Shown: positions 19,239 to 29,036, counted from the first letter of the stretch. The stretch is 64,000 nt of DNA from Prevotella melaninogenica (GCF_018128065.1 NZ_CP072359.1:682001-746000), one strand, 5' to 3'. The notes: generated by a model not told the origin, from the letters alone. Made by a program: numbers and translations.

Positions 19239-20390
19239 TTATTTAGCACGCTTTGCGCGCTTGCTGATGTTTGACTGAACTACACAGTAGTCAATGAGTG
19301 GAGCAAACATATTACCAAAGAGGATGGCGAGCATCATACCCTCTGGATAACCTGGGTTCATCACACGGATAATAATTGCCATCGCACCAATAAAGAAACC
19401 ATATACCCACTTACCTGTCTCTGTACGTGCTGATGTCACTGGGTCGGTTGCCATGAAGACTGCACCGAAGCAGAAACCACCTAAGACGAGGTGTTCATAC
19501 CACTGAATTGGTGTTGCACCCGTTGAATGGAAGATAAGTCCCATCACGGTACCACCGAGGAATACGCTCAACATTGTCTTCCAGCTGGCGATGTTCGTCC
19601 AAAGAAGGATAACAGCACCGATAGCGATAGCGATAACTGATGTCTCACCAACAGAGCCTGGGATAAGACCAACTATCATATCGCATACAGAAGTATTCAC
19701 TGTTGTTCCCTGCGCTATCTCGCCCAATGGGGTTGCCATTGTGAAACCGTCAGGCAGGTTATAGCCAAGACCGCAGATTGAATTATGTGCTACCCAGATG
19801 CTATCACCTGTCATCTTACTTGGATAAGAGAAGAAGAGGAAGGCACGTGCAGCCAAAGCAACGTTAAAGAGGTTCATACCTGTTCCACCGAAGATTTCCT
19901 TCGTAAAGATTACCGCAAAGGCTACTGCAAGCACGAGTATCCAAAGTGGTGTGGTCACAGGGATAATCAATGGAATCAGAATACCTGATACAAGGTAACC
20001 TTCCTGTATCTCCTCACCCTTCATCTGTGCCCAAGCAAACTCAATGCCTAAGCCGACAATGTAGGACACGAGGATATTTGGCAACAGCGCAAGCAGACCA
20101 TAAAGGAACATACCCCAGCAAGTAGCATCAGCCAACTTGCCAGCTGCTAAGGCATTCTGATAACCGATATTATACATACCGAAGAGCATAGCAGGTACTA
20201 CTGCCAGTACGACTATACTCATAATTCGCTTCGAATCAATTGCGTCGTGGATAGAAGTTCCGCTCTTTGATGTCTCATTAGGAACATAAAGGAACGTCTC
20301 GAAACCATCGTAGACACTCTTGAAAGCGTGAAGCTTTCCGCCCTTTTCAAAGTTCGGGCGTATCTTATCGAGATAATTTCTTAAACTCAT
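19239..20390 (-). CDS. nqrB: Na+-translocating NADH:quinone reductase subunit B
   Basis: A 383-aa polytopic membrane subunit of the sodium pump, which carries covalent FMN and riboflavin. It has about ten hydrophobic helices. The flavin attachment segment DGFTMATPLGE lies near residues 217-227, and the family ending NMFAPLIDYCVVQSNI is present. It is separated from nqrA by 237 bases containing palindromic repeats, while the genes after it are tightly packed. Transcription could read through from nqrA or begin anew in that gap. Confidence 0.97.
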   Translation of the reverse strand: MSLRNYLDKIRPNFEKGGKLHAFKSVYDGFETFLYVPNETSKSGTSIHDAIDSKRIMSIVVLAVVPAMLFGMYNIGYQNALAAGKLADATCWGMFLYGLLALLPNILVSYIVGLGIEFAWAQMKGEEIQEGYLVSGILIPLIIPVTTPLWILVLAVAFAVIFTKEIFGGTGMNLFNVALAARAFLFFSYPSKMTGDSIWVAHNSICGLGYNLPDGFTMATPLGEIAQGTTVNTSVCDMIVGLIPGSVGETSVIAIAIGAVILLWTNIASWKTMLSVFLGGTVMGLIFHSTGATPIQWYEHLVLGGFCFGAVFMATDPVTSARTETGKWVYGFFIGAMAIIIRVMNPGYPEGMMLAILFGNMFAPLIDYCVVQSNISKRAKRAK

Positions 20391-20442
20391 ATTACTTTTA
20401 TTATAGGGTTCTTAAAGTCCAAAGTTTCTGTTTCCAGAATGG

Positions 20443-20504
20443 TTACAAAGGCTTTGTAATGTTATTACAAGCCCTTTGTACAACTATTACAAAGCGTTTG
20501 TAAT
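20443..20504. repeat. Cluster of three short palindromes in the nqrA-nqrB gap
   Basis: TTACAAAGGCTTTGTAA (20443-20459), an imperfect TTACAAGCCCTTTGTA (20465-20480) and ATTACAAAGCGTTTGTAAT (20486-20504) are variants of one palindrome built on TTACAAA and TTTGTAA. They sit inside an operon, where they could form hairpins in the message or serve as a repeated protein-binding site. Confidence 0.7.
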
Positions 20505-20627
20505 ACGTCGAAAAGGCATTGGCAACATTCTTGCAGGTCCATAACCGATTGTTGACTGACTGCTGATGACATTCTGAGAAACTTTATTTGAAACCATAGT
20601 TAAAGTTATTGTGGGCTCATAAGACCC

Positions 20628-21977
20628 CTATGCATTCTCTTTTCTTAGGATATCCAAGCCCTCACGAACTATCTTCTGCAAAGGCAACTTGGAACTGTCA
20701 ACGAACTCAGCGAGCGCAAAGTCCTCTGGACTTACCTCGTAGATACCCAACTGCTCTTGGCTATCAATATTGCCTGAGAGAATTGACTTGATAAGGTACT
20801 CGCTATAGATATCCATTGGTAACACTTTGTCGTACTCGCCACTCATAATCATGTGACGTTCGCCACCCTTGAGACGTGCATCGAGGTTGTACGTCTTCTT
20901 GCCCTGCAACCAGCTGAAATAGCTGTGAGAGGTTGAGAAGTCATTGAGACGAGGGAGCATCCAACCAAAGATTTCGTGCACGTCATCACCCTCTGGAATC
21001 AAAGTTACCTCAGAAGTATGAGCACCGAGCACTGTCTCGTCATTGGCAATAACGCCAGTGAGAGGATTACCATTGAGAATACGAACATGACAACCGTCAG
21101 CAACGTTATCTGCAAGGATTTGCTTCAAAGGAGTACCAACAAGGGCATCAACATAGCCTGTCTGCTTTACCATGCTACCAGCAATGGCAACACGACGAGT
21201 GAGGTTTACCTTACCAGTGTTGAACAAACGACCGAAGAAGATAACAGCTGTTGGATCAACAGTCCATACCACTTCGCCCTTATTAACTGGATTAATATGA
21301 TTTACCTGTACACCAACATTACCTGCTGGGCAAGGACCATCAAACACAGTTACCTCAACGTTCTTTGCTCCGGTCAGCGCAGTAGCCGACTGCTTAGCAC
21401 CAATACCCAAATAAACCTTTGCAATCTTGGCGAGAGCTGTCAAACCAGTCTGGAAGTCTTTCTCCTGACCATTCAACTCAAACTCAAAGTCGCCTTGCAA
21501 AGGTTTATCACGAAGTGCAGACACAAAGATAGCCTTTGGTTCTGTGTCTGGACGTGTAGCAACAGCATAAGGTAGCTGGTTGATATAACCAAACAATCCC
21601 GCCTGCAGCAATGAAGCCTTGACATCATCAGCGGATAAGCCCGCCACGTCCTTCACGCCGAAGTCAGCATATTCCTGCTGCGCATCGGCAGCAATCTTCA
21701 CACGCAACACCTTACGTCTTTCTCCGCGCTCAACAGCTGTGACGGTACCGCTCACAGGAGAAGCGAAGCTAACTTCAGTGCACCCTTTGTCAACAAACAA
21801 TGGGTCACCAGCTCGGACATGATCACCTTCACGAACGGTTACCTTAGGTGTCAATCCTGGGAAGTCATCTGGAACCAATGCGTATTCCGTAGATGATTTC
21901 ACAGGCAACATCTGTTCCTGCGCGCGTCCTGTAAGGTTAATGTCTAAGCCCTTTCGTAACTTAATTACATTTGCCAT
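20628..21977 (-). CDS. nqrA: Na+-translocating NADH:quinone reductase subunit A
   Basis: A 449-aa cytoplasmic or peripheral subunit linked to quinone binding in the sodium pump. The start MANVIKLRKGLDINLTGRAQ is the family signature, followed by a lipoyl-like fold (TPKVTVREGDHVRAGDPLF) and GTVTAVERGERRKV. The C-terminal segment (SPEDFALAEFVDSSKLPLQ, EGLDILRKE) is also typical. It is the first gene of the leftward nqr operon, divergent from tamB across a repeat-bearing promoter region. Confidence 0.97.
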   Translation of the reverse strand: MANVIKLRKGLDINLTGRAQEQMLPVKSSTEYALVPDDFPGLTPKVTVREGDHVRAGDPLFVDKGCTEVSFASPVSGTVTAVERGERRKVLRVKIAADAQQEYADFGVKDVAGLSADDVKASLLQAGLFGYINQLPYAVATRPDTEPKAIFVSALRDKPLQGDFEFELNGQEKDFQTGLTALAKIAKVYLGIGAKQSATALTGAKNVEVTVFDGPCPAGNVGVQVNHINPVNKGEVVWTVDPTAVIFFGRLFNTGKVNLTRRVAIAGSMVKQTGYVDALVGTPLKQILADNVADGCHVRILNGNPLTGVIANDETVLGAHTSEVTLIPEGDDVHEIFGWMLPRLNDFSTSHSYFSWLQGKKTYNLDARLKGGERHMIMSGEYDKVLPMDIYSEYLIKSILSGNIDSQEQLGIYEVSPEDFALAEFVDSSKLPLQKIVREGLDILRKENA

Positions 21978-22057
21978 ACCAGATTTTATATTATTTCATT
22001 CTAATCTTTTCCGTCCTGAATAAGCTGGACAAAGCATAAAGTAAACGGACCTTCGCT

Positions 22058-22213
22058 TTGCCGAACGCAGCTTATTTTCTGCAAAAATAACGCAAGTGAG
22101 AGCAAAGAAAACTTATTTTCAATTTGCCGAACGCAGCTTATTTTCTGCAAAAATAATGCAAGTGAGGGCAAAGAAAACTTATTTTCAATTTGCCGAACGC
22201 AACTTATTTTCTG
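22058..22213. repeat. 66-bp tandem repeat between nqrA and its likely promoter
   Basis: Two full copies and the start of a third (beginning at 22058, 22124 and 22190) of a 66-bp unit that includes TTGCCGAACGCAGCTTATTT and GCAAGTGAG. The third copy runs into the -7 box at 22214-22221. The repeat lengthens the nqr leader and is not coding, although it gives an open frame by chance. Confidence 0.8.
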
Positions 22214-22221
22214 CAAATGTA
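22214..22221 (-). promoter_or_regulatory. -7 promoter element for the nqr operon
   Basis: The minus strand reads TACATTTG. Start of transcription near 22207 would give a ~230-nt leader containing the 66-bp repeats. No TTG at the ideal -33 distance. Confidence 0.45.
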
Positions 22222-22284
22222 GCAAAATTTAAGCAGATTTGGCACATTTAGATATAATAATTTCAGTATAAAACGTTTTTTTAG

Positions 22285-22292
22285 TAGTTTTG
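22285..22292 (+). promoter_or_regulatory. -7 promoter element for tamB
   Basis: TAGTTTTG matches TAnnTTTG. The predicted start near 22299 coincides with the TTG start codon of tamB at 22301, so the message may be leaderless or the gene may start slightly differently. Confidence 0.5.
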
Positions 22293-22300
22293 TAGACGCA

Positions 22301-25300
22301 TTGAAGAAACTTAGGACAATTATACGATGGGTTATATGGACCATAGCGGGTCTTTACATAACCACAATCGTACTGCTGCACATACCAGCAGTACAGGGTT
22401 TTCTTGCCCAAAAAGTAGGTGATGTAGCAGGTAACAAATTAGGCACAGAAGTGCACGTAGGGCGGATTGATTTAGGTTTTATCAACCGCTTTGTATTGGA
22501 CGATATCCTCATCTATGACCAAAGTCATAAGAAGATGCTATCGGCATCACGTGTTGGAGCAAGAGTCGACATCTGGCATCTTCTACGCACAGGAGAGATT
22601 AATATCTCCTCTGCACAGATATTTGGTTTGCAAGCAGAACTCTATAAAACAAGCAAAAATGCCAAAGCAAACTTCCAGTTTGTCTTGGACTCATTAGCAT
22701 CTAAGGACACTACAAGTCACACTCCATTGCATTTATCCATCAACAGCCTTGTTATCCGACATGGTAGCATAAAGTACGACTGTTTGGATGCTCCAACAAC
22801 GCCTAAACGTCTGAACCTGAATCATATCAACCTCTACAACATTTCGTCTTATATTATTCTTCACAAGTTAGATGACACAAGTGTATGGGCAGACCTAAGG
22901 ACATTGGCTTTCAAAGAGTCATCAGGCTTAGAAGTTAAGCAGTTAGCCTTTGATTTGAGAGCTAATCAAAAGCAAGCCAACTTACGTGACTTCGTTTTCG
23001 AAGGAGCTAATAGTAAGATTGCCCTAAAAGAGTTACTTACAACTTACAAGTTCAACAACAAGAAGTTAGATTTCAGCACTTTGCGCTACGCAATAAATGG
23101 ATTTAAAGCCTCCGTAAAGCCTTCCGACTTCTCCCCTATCCTACCCGAGTTAAAGTCCATAACGACTAACTACACAGCTAATGTTGATGCTGAGGGTACG
23201 AGCCAGTCAGTATTGGTAAAGCAACTTAACATTTCCGACCCAACACTTTCAACCCAGATAAAGGCAAAAGGTTGGGTAAAAAACATTCAAAAGAAGCCTA
23301 CATGGGACATCACTTTCAGTCCGCTGAAGGTTAGTAAAAACGTCCTTCAATCCATTGCCAAAGTTACTCATCAGTCCCTCCCTAAGCCTTTGAGTAACAT
23401 GGGTGATATCCACTATCTTGGCACCTTTGCGCATAACATGGGAAAATATACTGCAAAAGGACAGCTGAACACAGATGCCGGAAATGTTCAATTAGCTACA
23501 ATTCTTCACGGAAAGAACATTCAAGGATCTATCAATACAACCGACTTAAACCTTGCGAAAGTACTTGACAATAATGACTTTGGCATAGTAAGCACGAATA
23601 TTAAGGTAGAAGGCAACACCGACCTATCTTCTCTCACCGCAATGGGCGACGTCTCTTCCTTCTATTATAAGGGTTATACCTACAAGAATATCCACCTTGA
23701 CGGAAGCTATCAGAACGACATTTTCACAGGCAAGACAGCCATCAACGATCCTAACGGAAAGCTGACTATTGACGGCAAAGCGACCAATATTATGGCTTTT
23801 CTACAACGAAAAGGGAAACTGTCTACTGACATCTCTATTATTGCTGATGCCGTCAACTTGCACAAACTTCAACTGACGGAGGCTTTGGGCAATAGAACAA
23901 TCTCTTTTACTTCTAAGATAAAAGGACAGGGCGCAAGCCTAAATGATGTCATAGGAAACCTCGATGTCAACAACTTCTCTATGTCTGGCGAAGGACAGAA
24001 CATCGCTCTTAACCAGTTAAACATCAAGGCTAACAACGGACTATTAGGTAAGTCACTTGATGCACAGACCGACTTTGGCGAGCTGCACCTTGCTGGACAA
24101 TATGATTATAGCCAACTTCCACAAAGCATAAGGCGCATATTAGAGCATTATATCCCGAGTCTTTTCCAACCGACTCCACACTATAACTTTGGGCGTGGAA
24201 AGGCTAATTATGCCTTCACTTTACGCCTGAATGACACGAAGTTTATAAACAGTCTGCTTAAAACAAAAATCACTTCTTCTCACGCTATGAGGCTTACAGG
24301 ACTTGTACGAGAACGTCAAAACGAAATTGATTTGCATATCAACGCACCTGACGTGACCTATGCAGGACAACAGATTAACAACCTCATTCTGAACATCAAG
24401 AGTGAACCACAAGGTTTGCAGACGAATATCTCTGCCGAACGAAAGGGAGAGAAAGGACCTCATGTTATTATTAATGCACAAGGACTTATCGCTAACAACG
24501 CTATAAGTTCAGACATTTCTTTCCGCCTACCAGGGCTTTCTGCGATATATGGTAATGTTAATAGCATTGCTTCTTTCTCACGTCGTCATGGCGACTTAGA
24601 GACCCACTTACACCTCAACCCATCTGAAATCAACTTTGACTCCATAGCTCTGCAAGTGCAACCTTCTGATATTTCCTATCATCGGAACAATCTCATCATT
24701 GACCACTTTGAACTTTCTAACAACAATCAGCATATCATTGCCAACGGACAAACCTCTGGTAATCAAAGCGATTCGATCCTTGTAAGATTTAAGGATATCA
24801 ACGTTCCATATATTCTTAACCTTGTCAATTTCCATAGTGTTTCATTTGCAGGAACGGCTTCGGGCACAGCTTCTATCAAATCATTCTTCCATCACCCACA
24901 GCTACAAGCGAACCTCGAGGTACAAGACTTCCAGTTTGAAGAGGGCGACATGGGTACACTCTATGCAGAAGCTAACTATAATGACAAGGAAGGTAAAATC
25001 AATATTGATGCATATGCCGATGCTGGCGATGGCGCACGCACTGACATCAACGGCTATGTAGACATTAAAAAGAGCTATATCAACCTACCTATCTTTGCCC
25101 ATAACACGCCTCTCTACTTCCTAAAGAGCTTCTGTGGCTCCTTTATGGATAAGATTCAAGTGCAAGGAAATGGCTGGTGTAAAGTTGTCGGACCCCTTAG
25201 CGCCATCAATCTTGAAGGTGATATGCAGGTGAACGGAAGCGTATATGTAAAACCAATAGGAGTTACCTATAAGATGCGTGACGCACGTGTACGCATGATT

Positions 25301-26860
25301 CCAAACGAGATTATCTTTGGCAATGACACCATCACCGACCCTCACGGACACATTGGTATCGTCACAGGTGGATTACACCATAAGTATCTTACCCATCTTA
25401 CCTACGACATCAATATCTTCGCACGTAACCTCCTCGCCTATAACTTCCCAAAGAAGCAAGGTAAGGATGCTTTCTGGGGCGTAGTATATGGTACTGGTAA
25501 ATGTAATATAAAAGGTGAACCTGGCTCAACAACCATGAATATTGACATGGAACCTGAGAGAAATACCTATATAACATACGATGCCAGCTCTACCAATGAT
25601 GCGGGTACAAACAACTTCATACGATGGATTAACGTGCCCAAGGATAGCATTGGCGTATTAACTCCTGAAGCTGCTGACACACTAAGCTTTGCAGCGAAAC
25701 ATGCCCCTAAAAAGGCAACAAACATTGTGAAATTCAGAGACATACCAAGCGACCTGCACATCAACTTCCTCCTACGCACCAATCCTAATCTTACGCTCGG
25801 AGTACTGCTTGATGAAGCCACTGGTGATAATATCCAGCTGAACGGTTCGGGAATGATTCGTGCTACCTATTATAATAAGGGTGCCTTCCAGCTCTTTGGA
25901 AACTACAACGTGGACCACGGACAGTATAACCTCACAATTCAAAACATTATCAAGAAGCAGTTTATCTTCCAGCCTGGCTCAACAATAGCCTTCGGCGGCG
26001 ACCCATTCAATGCTGCATTAAATCTGAAAGCAAACTATATCATCAACTCTGTTCCATTGGGCGACCTCGGACTCGGAAAATCATTCACGGCAAACAACAC
26101 AAAGGTAAACTGTCTGCTTAACATTGAAGGAACGCCAGGCGCACCAACCGTCTCCTTCGGTCTCGACCTCCCAACACTCTCGCCTGATGCCCAACAGATG
26201 ATACGCTCTATCCTGAACTCAGAGCAAGAACTTAACCAGCAAGTACTCTACCTGTTGGCTGTTGGACGCTTCTATCCGCAGAGCAATAATAACAATACGG
26301 CACGCAACAGTGAGGCACCAAGTCGTACATCCCTTGCTATGCAGAGTCTACTTTCTGGTACGATTTCACAACAAATCAACACCGTATTATCCAACGTTGT
26401 GAAAGATAATAACTGGAACTTTGGTGCTAATATTGCCACAGGTAACGAAGGCTTCGACAATGCTGAGTACGAGGGAATGCTCTCAGGAAGTATGCTCAAC
26501 AACCGCCTGCTCTTCAACGGGCAGTTCGGTTATCGAAACAATGTAGCAAAGGATAAATCATCCTTCATCGGCGATTTCGACATCCGTTACCTCCTCCTAC
26601 CAAGCGGTAACGTAGCTTTCCGTTTCTATAATCAAACCAACGACCGTTACTTCACACGTAACTCACTGACAACGCAGGGCATAGGCTTGATTTTGAAGAA
26701 GGATTTCAACAGAGTAAGCGATATCTTCGGAAGTAGAAAGAAAAAAACAAAAAAGAGAAGCAAAGCACTAATATACAGAATATTATTCGTAACTTTGCAC
26801 CCGATTTGGGCGAACTACGCCCATATTACAGATAATATAAAGTCGAACTTTATTAATTAA
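22301..26860 (+). CDS. tamB: TamB/YtfN-like translocation and assembly module (DUF490) protein
   Basis: A 1519-aa envelope protein of the AsmA/TamB group. One N-terminal helix (about residues 8-28, IRWVIWTIAGLYITTIVLLH) anchors it in the inner membrane. The long beta-rich middle resembles the lipid-groove bridge proteins, and the C-terminal DUF490 domain (about 1130-1490: GSGMIRATYYNKGAFQLFGNY, IINSVPLGDLG, LNIEGTPGAPTVSFGLDLP, EQELNQQVLYLLAVGRFY) is clear. It links inner and outer membranes, with proposed roles in outer-membrane protein assembly or phospholipid transport. The partner BamA/TamA-like gene is not adjacent. The start codon is TTG with no in-frame ATG upstream. The C-terminal basic tail overlaps the rpsA promoter. 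Confidence 0.9.
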   Translation: MKKLRTIIRWVIWTIAGLYITTIVLLHIPAVQGFLAQKVGDVAGNKLGTEVHVGRIDLGFINRFVLDDILIYDQSHKKMLSASRVGARVDIWHLLRTGEINISSAQIFGLQAELYKTSKNAKANFQFVLDSLASKDTTSHTPLHLSINSLVIRHGSIKYDCLDAPTTPKRLNLNHINLYNISSYIILHKLDDTSVWADLRTLAFKESSGLEVKQLAFDLRANQKQANLRDFVFEGANSKIALKELLTTYKFNNKKLDFSTLRYAINGFKASVKPSDFSPILPELKSITTNYTANVDAEGTSQSVLVKQLNISDPTLSTQIKAKGWVKNIQKKPTWDITFSPLKVSKNVLQSIAKVTHQSLPKPLSNMGDIHYLGTFAHNMGKYTAKGQLNTDAGNVQLATILHGKNIQGSINTTDLNLAKVLDNNDFGIVSTNIKVEGNTDLSSLTAMGDVSSFYYKGYTYKNIHLDGSYQNDIFTGKTAINDPNGKLTIDGKATNIMAFLQRKGKLSTDISIIADAVNLHKLQLTEALGNRTISFTSKIKGQGASLNDVIGNLDVNNFSMSGEGQNIALNQLNIKANNGLLGKSLDAQTDFGELHLAGQYDYSQLPQSIRRILEHYIPSLFQPTPHYNFGRGKANYAFTLRLNDTKFINSLLKTKITSSHAMRLTGLVRERQNEIDLHINAPDVTYAGQQINNLILNIKSEPQGLQTNISAERKGEKGPHVIINAQGLIANNAISSDISFRLPGLSAIYGNVNSIASFSRRHGDLETHLHLNPSEINFDSIALQVQPSDISYHRNNLIIDHFELSNNNQHIIANGQTSGNQSDSILVRFKDINVPYILNLVNFHSVSFAGTASGTASIKSFFHHPQLQANLEVQDFQFEEGDMGTLYAEANYNDKEGKINIDAYADAGDGARTDINGYVDIKKSYINLPIFAHNTPLYFLKSFCGSFMDKIQVQGNGWCKVVGPLSAINLEGDMQVNGSVYVKPIGVTYKMRDARVRMIPNEIIFGNDTITDPHGHIGIVTGGLHHKYLTHLTYDINIFARNLLAYNFPKKQGKDAFWGVVYGTGKCNIKGEPGSTTMNIDMEPERNTYITYDASSTNDAGTNNFIRWINVPKDSIGVLTPEAADTLSFAAKHAPKKATNIVKFRDIPSDLHINFLLRTNPNLTLGVLLDEATGDNIQLNGSGMIRATYYNKGAFQLFGNYNVDHGQYNLTIQNIIKKQFIFQPGSTIAFGGDPFNAALNLKANYIINSVPLGDLGLGKSFTANNTKVNCLLNIEGTPGAPTVSFGLDLPTLSPDAQQMIRSILNSEQELNQQVLYLLAVGRFYPQSNNNNTARNSEAPSRTSLAMQSLLSGTISQQINTVLSNVVKDNNWNFGANIATGNEGFDNAEYEGMLSGSMLNNRLLFNGQFGYRNNVAKDKSSFIGDFDIRYLLLPSGNVAFRFYNQTNDRYFTRNSLTTQGIGLILKKDFNRVSDIFGSRKKKTKKRSKALIYRILFVTLHPIWANYAHITDNIKSNFIN
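26790..26797 (+). promoter_or_regulatory. -7 promoter element for rpsA inside the 3' end of tamB
   Basis: TAACTTTG followed by C fits the consensus and lies 83 bases before the rpsA ATG, within the last codons of tamB. No good -33 TTG is visible. Confidence 0.5.
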
Positions 26861-26879
26861 ATTATTTTTTAAACACTTT

Positions 26880-28664
26880 ATGACAAATTTCAAAGACGTC
26901 CAGAATGTACAGCCTTTAGCTGACTTCAACTGGGATGAGTTCGAGAACGGCGCACACGCTGAGGCAAGTAAGAACGATCTTACTAAGGCTTATGACGAAA
27001 CTCTTAACAAAATCCAGGAGCATCAGGTAGTTGAAGGTACTGTTATTTCAGTTGACAAGAAGGAAGTAGTTGTTAACATCGGCTACAAGAGCGATGGTAT
27101 CATCCCTGCTTCTGAATTCCGTTACAACCCAGAGCTCAAGGCTGGTGACAAGGTAGAGGTTTACGTTGAGAACCAAGAGGACAAGAGCGGTCAGCTCGTT
27201 CTTTCTCACAAGAAGGCACGCCTCCAGAAGAGCTGGGAAAATATCAACAAGGCACTGGAGAACGACGAGGTTATCCAGGGTTACATCAAGAGCCGCACTA
27301 AGGGTGGTATGATTGTTGACGTATTCGGTATTGAGGCATTCCTTCCAGGCAGCCAGATTGACGTTCACCCTATACGCGACTACGACTTATTCGTTGGTAA
27401 GACAATGGAGTTCAAGGTTGTTAAGATTAACCAGGAGTTCCGTAACGTAGTCGTTTCACACAAAGCACTCATCGAGGCTGAGCTTGAAGCACAGCGCAAG
27501 GAGATTATCTCTCACCTTGAGAAGGGTCAGATTCTCGAGGGTACTGTTAAGAACATCACCTCTTACGGTGTATTCGTTGACCTCGGTGGTGTTGACGGAC
27601 TCGTACATATCACTGACCTCTCTTGGGGTCGCGTAAGCGATCCACACGAGGTTGTTGCACTCGACCAGAAGATTAACGTTGTTATCCTCGACTTCGATGA
27701 GGAGAAGAAGCGTATCGCTCTCGGTATCAAGCAGCTCACTCAACACCCATGGGATTCACTGGATCCAAACCTCAAGGTTGGCGACCACGTGAAGGGTAAG
27801 GTAGTTGTTATGGCCGACTATGGTGCATTCGTTGAGATTCAGCCAGGCGTAGAGGGCTTGATCCACGTTTCAGAGATGAGCTGGAGCCAGCACCTGCGTT
27901 CAGCACAGGAGTTCATGAAGGTTGGCGACGAGGTTGAGGCAGTTATCCTCACACTCGACCGCGACGAGCGTAAGATGTCTCTCGGCATCAAGCAGCTCAA
28001 GGAAGACCCATGGGAGTCTATCGAGGTTAAGTATCCAGTAGGCTCTAAGCACATTGCTAAGGTTCGCAACTTCACTAACTTCGGTATCTTCGTAGAGCTT
28101 GAGGAAGGTGTTGACGGTCTTATCCACATCAGCGACCTCTCTTGGACTAAGAAGGTTAAGCATCCATCAGAGTTCACCTCACAGGGTGCAGAGATTGAGG
28201 TTATAGTTCTCGAAATCGACAAGGAGAACCGTCGTTTGAGCCTTGGTCACAAGCAGCTCGAGACTAATCCTTGGGATGAGTACGAGGCAATCTACACTCC
28301 TGGTTCAATCCACGAGGGTAAGATTACTGAGTCAATGGACAAGGGTGCCGTTATCTCACTCGCTGAGGGTGGTGAGGGCTTCGCAACTCCAAAGCACCTT
28401 GTTAAGCAGGACGGCACACAGGCACAGCTTGGTGAGGTTCTTCCATTCATGGTAATCGAGTTCGTTAAGGACACTAAGCGTATCATCCTCTCTCACTCTC
28501 GCACATTCGAGGAGGTTAAGGAAGAGCCACGTCGCCAGCGTTCAGCAAACCAGGGCAAGCAAAAGAATGATGCAGCTGCTATCAACAACGTTGCAGCAGG
28601 TACATCTCTCGGCGACCTCGGTGTTCTCGCTGACTTGAAGAAGAAGATGGAGGGTGGCAAGTAA
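26880..28664 (+). CDS. rpsA: 30S ribosomal protein S1
   Basis: A 594-aa protein with six S1 (OB-fold) RNA-binding repeats, for example GTVISVDKKEVVVNIGYKSDG, GTVKNITSYGVFVDLGGVDG and GKVVVMADYGAFVEIQPGVEG, each ending in a VS-H or I-SDLSW-type strand. It binds mRNA at the 30S subunit and helps initiate translation. The acidic N-terminus (FNWDEFENG-like) and charged C-terminus (LADLKKKMEGGK) are typical of Bacteroidetes S1. Codon use is strongly biased, as expected of a highly expressed gene. It follows tamB by 19 bases but has its own promoter-like box and a strong terminator. Confidence 0.97.
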   Translation: MTNFKDVQNVQPLADFNWDEFENGAHAEASKNDLTKAYDETLNKIQEHQVVEGTVISVDKKEVVVNIGYKSDGIIPASEFRYNPELKAGDKVEVYVENQEDKSGQLVLSHKKARLQKSWENINKALENDEVIQGYIKSRTKGGMIVDVFGIEAFLPGSQIDVHPIRDYDLFVGKTMEFKVVKINQEFRNVVVSHKALIEAELEAQRKEIISHLEKGQILEGTVKNITSYGVFVDLGGVDGLVHITDLSWGRVSDPHEVVALDQKINVVILDFDEEKKRIALGIKQLTQHPWDSLDPNLKVGDHVKGKVVVMADYGAFVEIQPGVEGLIHVSEMSWSQHLRSAQEFMKVGDEVEAVILTLDRDERKMSLGIKQLKEDPWESIEVKYPVGSKHIAKVRNFTNFGIFVELEEGVDGLIHISDLSWTKKVKHPSEFTSQGAEIEVIVLEIDKENRRLSLGHKQLETNPWDEYEAIYTPGSIHEGKITESMDKGAVISLAEGGEGFATPKHLVKQDGTQAQLGEVLPFMVIEFVKDTKRIILSHSRTFEEVKEEPRRQRSANQGKQKNDAAAINNVAAGTSLGDLGVLADLKKKMEGGK

Positions 28665-28690
28665 TTTGCACACTAAAATCTAACATAATT

Positions 28691-28727
28691 AAAAAAGAGT
28701 ATCAAGTTTTCTTGGTACTCTTTTTTT
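28691..28727 (+). terminator. Rho-independent terminator of rpsA
   Basis: Arms ending AAAGAGTATCAAG and CTTGGTACTCTTT pair around TTTT, followed by a run of seven T. It starts 26 bases after the rpsA stop. Confidence 0.9.
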
Positions 28728-28803
28728 GTCTTCATAAATTCGGAGTGGAAAGTTTGTCTTTTGACTTTTATAACTTTAAAACCATATCGGTCATTAGAGC
28801 CTA

Positions 28804-28895
28804 AACAGATTTTCTTTTGAGTGTCGAACAGAAAGAACAGATTTTCTTTTGAGTGTCGAAACGCTCAGAGACCTAAAGGTCGGGGAATGCACAGA
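28804..28895. repeat. 25-bp direct repeat and dispersed repeat with a second copy at 61.2 kb
   Basis: A 25-bp sequence (core CAGATTTTCTTTTGAGTGTC) occurs at 28804-28828 and again at 28836-28860, period 32. The block from 28829 to 28895, including CTCAGAGACCTAAAGGTCGG, is closely matched at 61210-61277. The remaining part of the intergenic region to 29036 is A-rich low-complexity sequence (AAAGGCAAA-type runs) with no gene. Confidence 0.75.
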
Positions 28896-29036
28896 AGGCT
28901 GACGCCATTGTAAAAAGGAAAGAATGTACAAAAGAAAAATAAAAACAAAAGGCAAAGGGCAAATATCAAAAGACAAAGGCAAAAGGCAATAAGTTACGAT
29001 ACCAACCAACTAATTACCAGTAATCTAAGAAAGCGC

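Noticed and set aside
22058..22220. Possible CRISPR array
   Set aside because: Units are contiguous 66-bp copies without unique spacers, and no cas gene is present. The 8-nt arrays also lack spacers.
22001..22225. Open frame encoding a repeated LQKISCVRQIENKFS peptide
   Set aside because: It is the translation of the 66-bp non-coding tandem repeats in the nqrA leader; no start context or homology.
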